44,749 bases of DNA, taken from a virus. The notes beneath the pieces were generated by a model. That model searched no databases and was not told where the DNA came from. It was given only the letters and a program-made list of their open reading frames with translations. The DNA is taken from the IMG/VR virus record IMGVR_UViG_3300048924_000630, positions 1 through 44,749 of that record. The stretch is one strand, 5' to 3'. Position 1 is the stretch's first letter. Every line of letters begins with the position of its first letter. Positions 40,892 to 44,749 of this stretch are shown here, one piece after another. The position numbers and the translations under genes were made by a program.

Positions 40892-41469
40892 ACAGCGAGA
40901 ACATCGCGGCCACGCCCGCCCAGGAACGTATTGACGCAGTCGAAGTCCAAGAGCGCCTGTCCTGGCCAAACGCTCCAGCCACCGCTTATTGCGACATATG
41001 GCTGATGGTCAATGCCGGCGCACTCAATTTCAAGGCCAGTGAAGATCACCAGGTAGCGGCCATGGCCAACATTGGGCACCAGTTGCTGCAGGAGATTGCA
41101 GCCTATCGGCCGGCATTCAAATGGACCACCAGCCCGGCCGAGATCGTCGGCGCACTGATCGAAGAGACCAGCACGAATACCCCGACGTTACCGCCAGCCC
41201 TAACCATGCAAGAAAAATGGCGACACAGGGCGGCAGCGTTTCGCCGTCGCCTGCTTGGATTGGAGAAGCACCTCGCCGACCAAGTAGAGCAGCGAGAAGG
41301 CAAAGCAATCGCGGCGCACATGGCGGTGGTGAATGCATCGCTTGGCACGCCATCAAAACGGCGCCAGGGCCGCGCCGAACCTAATGCCTATCGCCTGCAT
41401 TTCGCCATCGTGTTCGCATCGCTGGCCTGTGCGTTGGCAAGTTTTTACTGGTGGTATCCCTATCAATGA
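40888..41469 (+). CDS. Hypothetical protein with C-terminal membrane segment
   Basis: A 193-residue protein (ATGA overlap with parB-like; GAAGGAAG upstream). The first half is soluble and helical (AMANIGHQLLQEIAAYRP). A charged helix (EKWRHRAAAFRRRLLGLEKH) follows, then one membrane segment near the C-terminus (FAIVFASLACALASFYWWY). It would be tail-anchored in the inner membrane. Not recognised. Confidence 0.7.
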   Translation: MNSENIAATPAQERIDAVEVQERLSWPNAPATAYCDIWLMVNAGALNFKASEDHQVAAMANIGHQLLQEIAAYRPAFKWTTSPAEIVGALIEETSTNTPTLPPALTMQEKWRHRAAAFRRRLLGLEKHLADQVEQREGKAIAAHMAVVNASLGTPSKRRQGRAEPNAYRLHFAIVFASLACALASFYWWYPYQ

Positions 41470-41693
41470 GAAACATCATGAAACCGATTTACGTTGATCT
41501 GCCCAGCGTGGCCAGCCTAGTGACGCTGGCCACAGCGACAATCCAACGGATGGTGCGAGAAGGCGTGTTCCCGAAACCACGCCAACTCTCTGCCAACCGT
41601 GTCGCATGGTTGTTGCGCGAAGTAGAGGAGTGGGCGGAAGAACGCCCAATTTCTGAAATCCCTCCGCCTGCAAACACTAGTAGGCAAAAATAA
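41466..41693 (+). CDS. AlpA-like regulator / excisionase
   Basis: A 75-residue protein (ATG 41466 overlaps the previous stop; ATG 41478 is an alternative). It has the AlpA/MerR-like winged HTH: YVDLPSVASLVTLATATIQR, then GVFPKPRQLSANRVAWLLREVEEW. AlpA proteins activate P4-type integrases or act as excision factors, and the integrase here is of that type. Last gene of the rightward operon. Confidence 0.88.
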   Translation: MRNIMKPIYVDLPSVASLVTLATATIQRMVREGVFPKPRQLSANRVAWLLREVEEWAEERPISEIPPPANTSRQK

Positions 41694-42012
41694 TGATGTC
41701 GTGCCAAACTGACTATTCTCGCAAACTCGCCCCCGCCTCTTCCCGAACCAGGGAGCTACTGGCAGCTAGATCCGGATAGTAATTTCCCTATTCGGAAACC
41801 CTCACTTACTGAATGATAAAAAAACAACTAGCACCCCAAGGCAGGCTCTGGGGGAGGGGTCGAGATCATCAGCTTGACTGACCGGTTAGTCTCACCAAGA
41901 CCAATCTGCTTTCTCGGCGCAACGGCTAGGTGAGCATTGGAAAAAGAAACGATAACAAATTTATTTTTAAACTAGAGCAAAGCTGATTTTCAATGAAAAA
42001 ACTTCATGAAAC
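41694..42012. other. Convergent intergenic region after alpA
   Basis: No gene seen in 319 bases. It has two weak hairpins (around 41770-41805, and CCCCA/TGGGG at about 41841-41862) without T runs and an AT-rich right half, where the plus-strand early operon meets the minus-strand HEPN/Toprim gene. Confidence 0.4.
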
Positions 42013-43302
42013 TCAGACAACGGGACCTATCAAGGCTGCTTGGAAAATCAACGTATCAAGTAATTTTAGCAACTTAGATACATCATAAACACCTTTTAAT
42101 AAATAATCGTCGGACTGCTCATAAAAATTTTTGGAGTAGGTCTCCTTAAAATCTAAGACTCCATGCCATGCATTTATGTCTTTTTTGAAGTTGCTCCAAG
42201 TGACCTGCGCTGGGCCATATTGAGTCAATCGGAGGTCGAGGTAACATTCAATTGCGGCGGCTCGGCCGTTAATATCAGAAAAGCCAACTCCTTCCGGACC
42301 GAGAGTTGAAAATCGCTCAAATTCTTCAAGATCAGGTAACAACATCGCTCGCATGTTCGTGGGGAGCTTCAATTTTTCTATTTTACGAAACGCATCAACA
42401 CCCTCTGCGTCATTGTCGAAAATAAATAAAACCTGATTGAGTACCTCAATTCGCAAAAGTCCTTCTGCGAATTTTACGAGATTGCCGGTTCCCCAAAAAT
42501 GATGTCGTTCGTCAGCATTCACGAAATTAAAATAATCTGCCACATCTGACCGCAGAATATCAAGAGAGCGCCGAATGATGCGTGCGTCCGAGGCGCCCTC
42601 AGTAGCGAGCAGAATTTTTTGATTTTTCCTCGCACCAGGCTTAAATTCCTCACGTTGAACCCATCCGGCGTGTACTATTGGACCGAACTCCCATGTCACC
42701 TCAATTTCAGCATTCTCCGCATTTAGGGCAAAGACCTGAAGCATCGACTCCGCACTCAAAATGCAAATTCTCGAAGAAATGAAACTAGTTTCAGACCAAT
42801 ACAAATCATTATCGGTGGAGGGAATACGATTAAATACATCAATATCACTTGCAAATCGCCCTTGCGAAACCCTGCCCTGGCTTTCCGCCTCACTGTCGAT
42901 ATAATCGCTATTCAAATCGCCCAGCGGATAGCGGCAGGCCAACTTACAAAACTCCTCAAATGTGAGATATTCTTCTTTACCTCCTTCCACATCAACATAG
43001 CTTGCCACTTCAACCGCGTATTCAACCAACGCTTGATACTCGGCGCGTGCAGCTTCGAGTGTAAAGCCTAGTATCTCAAGACGAGGCAAGACGCGTGAAA
43101 GCTTTCTTGCAAAAAGCTCTTCTGCTTCGGCAAGTTCATTTTCCTCTTCTGGATGTTCTTCGTAATAATCGTAATCTATTGCTTCCGTTTTACGGCGAAA
43201 AAGATCACATTCCTGAAACAAGAACCCGTAATCTCGACCCATAAAGTTTTTGGCATAAGATAGAGCTACGTTACCGATGCGGAGTTCTATGGATGTTCCC
43301 AT
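42013..43302 (-). CDS. HEPN/Toprim-type protein, probable anti-phage defence
   Basis: A 429-residue protein. The N-terminus (MGTSIELRIGNVALSYAKNF, then FQECDLFRRK) matches the start of HEPN_Toprim_N proteins. The C-terminal part has a Toprim/OLD-like core: E235 and D239 in LATEGASDARII, then HHFWGTGNLVKFAEGL, and D296/D298 in LFIFDNDAEG. Toprim nucleases of this kind occur in abortive-infection systems. GC content is clearly lower than in the phage core and it sits alone by the integrase, as typical for cargo. No clear ribosome-binding site precedes the ATG. No partner gene is seen. The defence role is inferred. Confidence 0.75.
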   Translation of the reverse strand: MGTSIELRIGNVALSYAKNFMGRDYGFLFQECDLFRRKTEAIDYDYYEEHPEEENELAEAEELFARKLSRVLPRLEILGFTLEAARAEYQALVEYAVEVASYVDVEGGKEEYLTFEEFCKLACRYPLGDLNSDYIDSEAESQGRVSQGRFASDIDVFNRIPSTDNDLYWSETSFISSRICILSAESMLQVFALNAENAEIEVTWEFGPIVHAGWVQREEFKPGARKNQKILLATEGASDARIIRRSLDILRSDVADYFNFVNADERHHFWGTGNLVKFAEGLLRIEVLNQVLFIFDNDAEGVDAFRKIEKLKLPTNMRAMLLPDLEEFERFSTLGPEGVGFSDINGRAAAIECYLDLRLTQYGPAQVTWSNFKKDINAWHGVLDFKETYSKNFYEQSDDYLLKGVYDVSKLLKLLDTLIFQAALIGPVV

Positions 43303-43426
43303 TAATTATAACTTTTCGATAACATTAAATTTATCCAGTCAATGTTTAAATAATTCTTGATATTTAGAGTTATTCCACCTATGGCCGATGGGTCCACTGA
43401 TCATTTCTCGACCCGGACGGATAATC
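43303..43426. other. AT-rich promoter region of HEPN/Toprim gene
   Basis: AT-rich DNA between the integrase stop and the defence-like gene. TATAAT lies too close to the ATG to be a standard promoter; TTGACT on the minus strand near 43335-43340 lacks a well-spaced -10. I make no firm promoter call. Confidence 0.3.
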
Positions 43427-44704
43427 TCACAAAGCTTCTAGGTGCGCACTAAGCCGGCCCAGCCACTCTCTGCGCTCTTTGTCGTACGCGTGCCTGTTAT
43501 AGACGCCTATGACACCCTTCTTCATGTGTCCCAGCACCGCCTCTGCAACCTCTTCCGTGCACCCAAGTATTGCTAACTGCGTGCGGCAGCTGCGTCGCAG
43601 ATCGTGCGGCGCCCAGTTCGTGACAGGCAGTCGTGGTCGATAGTCTTCCGGTTTCGTTTCGCTGTACGGCATATGCATCCAAACCGCACAACCCACCGAT
43701 TTTTGCTCCATGTACCCCACCTTTCCGTACGACTCAAAAAGGTACTTTCCTTTCACCGCCCCCATGCGACGACGTACCACAACCTCCGCCCTGCCGACCA
43801 GCGGAACGCGCAGATCTGTAGCATGCTCACGCCATGAATTCTTTGTCTTCGCCTTTGGAATCGTCCACCAGAGCCCGTCAGCCTCCTCACTGATTTCGGT
43901 CACCTCCATGGCCATAATTTCCGAGCCGCGCGTGCAAGTCCACAAGTACAGCGTCAACGCATCACACACCGCCTTCGAAAAATTTGGCAACCACTTGATC
44001 AAGGTCGCCAGCTCTTCGGCGCTCAACACACGCTTGACGGGCCCGGCCTGGACGCCTTGCACCACTCGCCCCTTGCTTCGCAACTTGCCACGCATTATCA
44101 GGCGCCACCAGTTTGGCACGGTATCTGGCAGGCGCCCTGCATCGTGGACGTAGTCCCAAGCAGAACCAAGCTCAGCTCGTAGCTTGGCGGCCTGGACGGG
44201 AATATGCGCAAAGCTCTCTATCAGGTCGAACGCATCGGAGCGAGAAACCTCTGCGGCGGGCATGCCACCAAATTCGCCCAGCATTGTTTCAAACATGCGC
44301 GTCACTTCCTTGACGCCCTTTTCGCCACGATTGCGCGATAAGTGGCCAGCCACATACATGTCCGCTACGCGCCGCACCGTCAGCAACGCTTTTGCCTTGC
44401 GTTCACGCTCTGCTTCCGTGGCTTGGCGCGACTGCGCTCGCACCTCGCGTTTATCGACAGCAAGGTCGATGCCGGCACTGCGCGCGCCACGCAGGCGCTC
44501 CCACTCAACCGTCGCCGCCGCTAGCGAGATCGCTGGCCACTCGCCAATCTTGGTTTGCCGCATGCGCCCATCAAGCGGGCTTTTATAGCGATATATCCAC
44601 GATCTCTTCGACTTTGTAGCCTCAAGTCGCAGCCCTGGGCAGTCGGAAATGGTAAAGTGTTGGCCAGCCGCGAGCAGCTTTGCCGCTCTTGCATCGAATT
44701 GCAT
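43427..44704 (-). CDS. int: Tyrosine-type integrase (P4-like)
   Basis: A 425-residue site-specific recombinase. The N-terminal arm-binding domain (FTISDCPGLRLEATKSK, IYRYKSPLDGRMRQTKIG) is followed by a core-binding helical part and the catalytic domain. R259 (CTRGSE), H367/R370 (PHDLRRS), H393 (LGHM) and nucleophile Y402 (VYNRH) are all present. I chose ATG 44704 because GGGGTGAG directly precedes it; an ATG at 44749 would read through the arm sites. It would integrate the phage into mutS and, with AlpA, excise it. Confidence 0.96.
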   Translation of the reverse strand: MQFDARAAKLLAAGQHFTISDCPGLRLEATKSKRSWIYRYKSPLDGRMRQTKIGEWPAISLAAATVEWERLRGARSAGIDLAVDKREVRAQSRQATEAERERKAKALLTVRRVADMYVAGHLSRNRGEKGVKEVTRMFETMLGEFGGMPAAEVSRSDAFDLIESFAHIPVQAAKLRAELGSAWDYVHDAGRLPDTVPNWWRLIMRGKLRSKGRVVQGVQAGPVKRVLSAEELATLIKWLPNFSKAVCDALTLYLWTCTRGSEIMAMEVTEISEEADGLWWTIPKAKTKNSWREHATDLRVPLVGRAEVVVRRRMGAVKGKYLFESYGKVGYMEQKSVGCAVWMHMPYSETKPEDYRPRLPVTNWAPHDLRRSCRTQLAILGCTEEVAEAVLGHMKKGVIGVYNRHAYDKERREWLGRLSAHLEAL

Positions 44705-44716
44705 ACTCACCCCAAT

Positions 44717-44740
44717 AAGCGTAGGTCCAGCGTAGCTTTT
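44717..44740 (+). other. Right integrase arm-type sites (predicted)
   Basis: AAGCGTA (44717-44723) and GCGTAGCTTT (44730-44739) repeat the words found in inverted orientation at 1570-1593. They overlap the int promoter region, so integrase could repress its own gene. The core site and the rest of mutS should follow just outside the window. Confidence 0.55.
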
Positions 44741-44749
44741 ATCCAGCAT

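Larger units (their letters stand above)
1536..44749. mobile_element. Prophage (lambda-like head, Mu-like contractile tail), right end outside window
   Basis: This span holds a full set of phage modules: integrase, repressor/Cro, replication, terminase, head, contractile tail, fibres and lysis. The left limit is set where MutS similarity stops (about 1535) and by integrase arm-type repeats at 1570-1594. The right limit is past 44749, because matching arm-type repeats lie at 44717-44740 directly upstream of the integrase. No frameshift is evident in the essential structural genes, apart from a split circularisation gene that may be natural, so the prophage could be inducible. Confidence 0.85.

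Noticed and set aside
44702-44749. Integrase start at the ATG at 44749
   Set aside because: It would put the arm-type repeats in the coding region; ATG 44704 has a strong ribosome-binding site and starts the known N-terminal domain.

Overview
The window is a nearly complete, apparently intact temperate myovirus prophage sitting in the chromosome of a GC-rich betaproteobacterium. The chromosomal flank looks like Oxalobacteraceae (Janthinobacterium/Massilia type), but that assignment rests only on the look of a MutS N-terminus and on codon use. Bases 1-1535 are host DNA: the end of a TPR-protein gene, an overlapping hypothetical gene, and the first 27 codons of mutS. The mutS reading frame is lost at about 1535, where the prophage begins. 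The right junction lies just beyond 44749. Matching inverted pairs of integrase arm-type sites at both ends (1570-1594 and 44717-44740) support these limits. The most consequential reading is therefore a lysogen whose mismatch-repair gene is split by the prophage.

Left accessory region (1536-7100): a low-GC cargo gene; the 3' half of a tRNA-His gene with a terminator (an older integration scar); an SOS set of yedK-like SRAP protein, LexA box, umuD and umuC; an mqsRA toxin-antitoxin pair whose toxin has an unusual Ala/Val/Pro-rich N-terminal extension; and a Dam-type adenine methylase. Together the mutS insertion and the umuDC/yedK cargo suggest a package that changes host mutation rate.

Late region (7185-30637, almost all minus strand, read right to left): lambda-like packaging and head genes (Nu1-like TerS, gpA-like TerL, gpW, portal, S49 protease, acidic scaffold, decoration protein, capsid, FI/FII-like) are joined to a Mu-like contractile tail (gp37, gp38, sheath, tube, chaperone with a -1 slippery site, tape measure with a muramidase-like domain, a split DNA-circularisation protein, gp44-gp48). 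Two tail-fibre proteins share an N-terminal anchor; one carries an SGNH esterase. Lysis genes follow: holin, GH19 endolysin, Rz with nested Rz1. One plus-strand gene for a secreted protein (15581-15991) interrupts the tail operon.

Early and control region (30783-44704): a gpZ-like gene; a Q-like HTH protein; a strongly structured repeat region (32873-33109) next to a Toprim/VapE primase-helicase, a good replication-origin candidate; YmfL/CII-like and YdaS/Cro-like regulators; an S24 CI repressor flanked by repeated operators; a rightward operon with a large ParB-like protein and an AlpA-like regulator; a HEPN/Toprim-type probable defence protein; and a tyrosine integrase at the right end.
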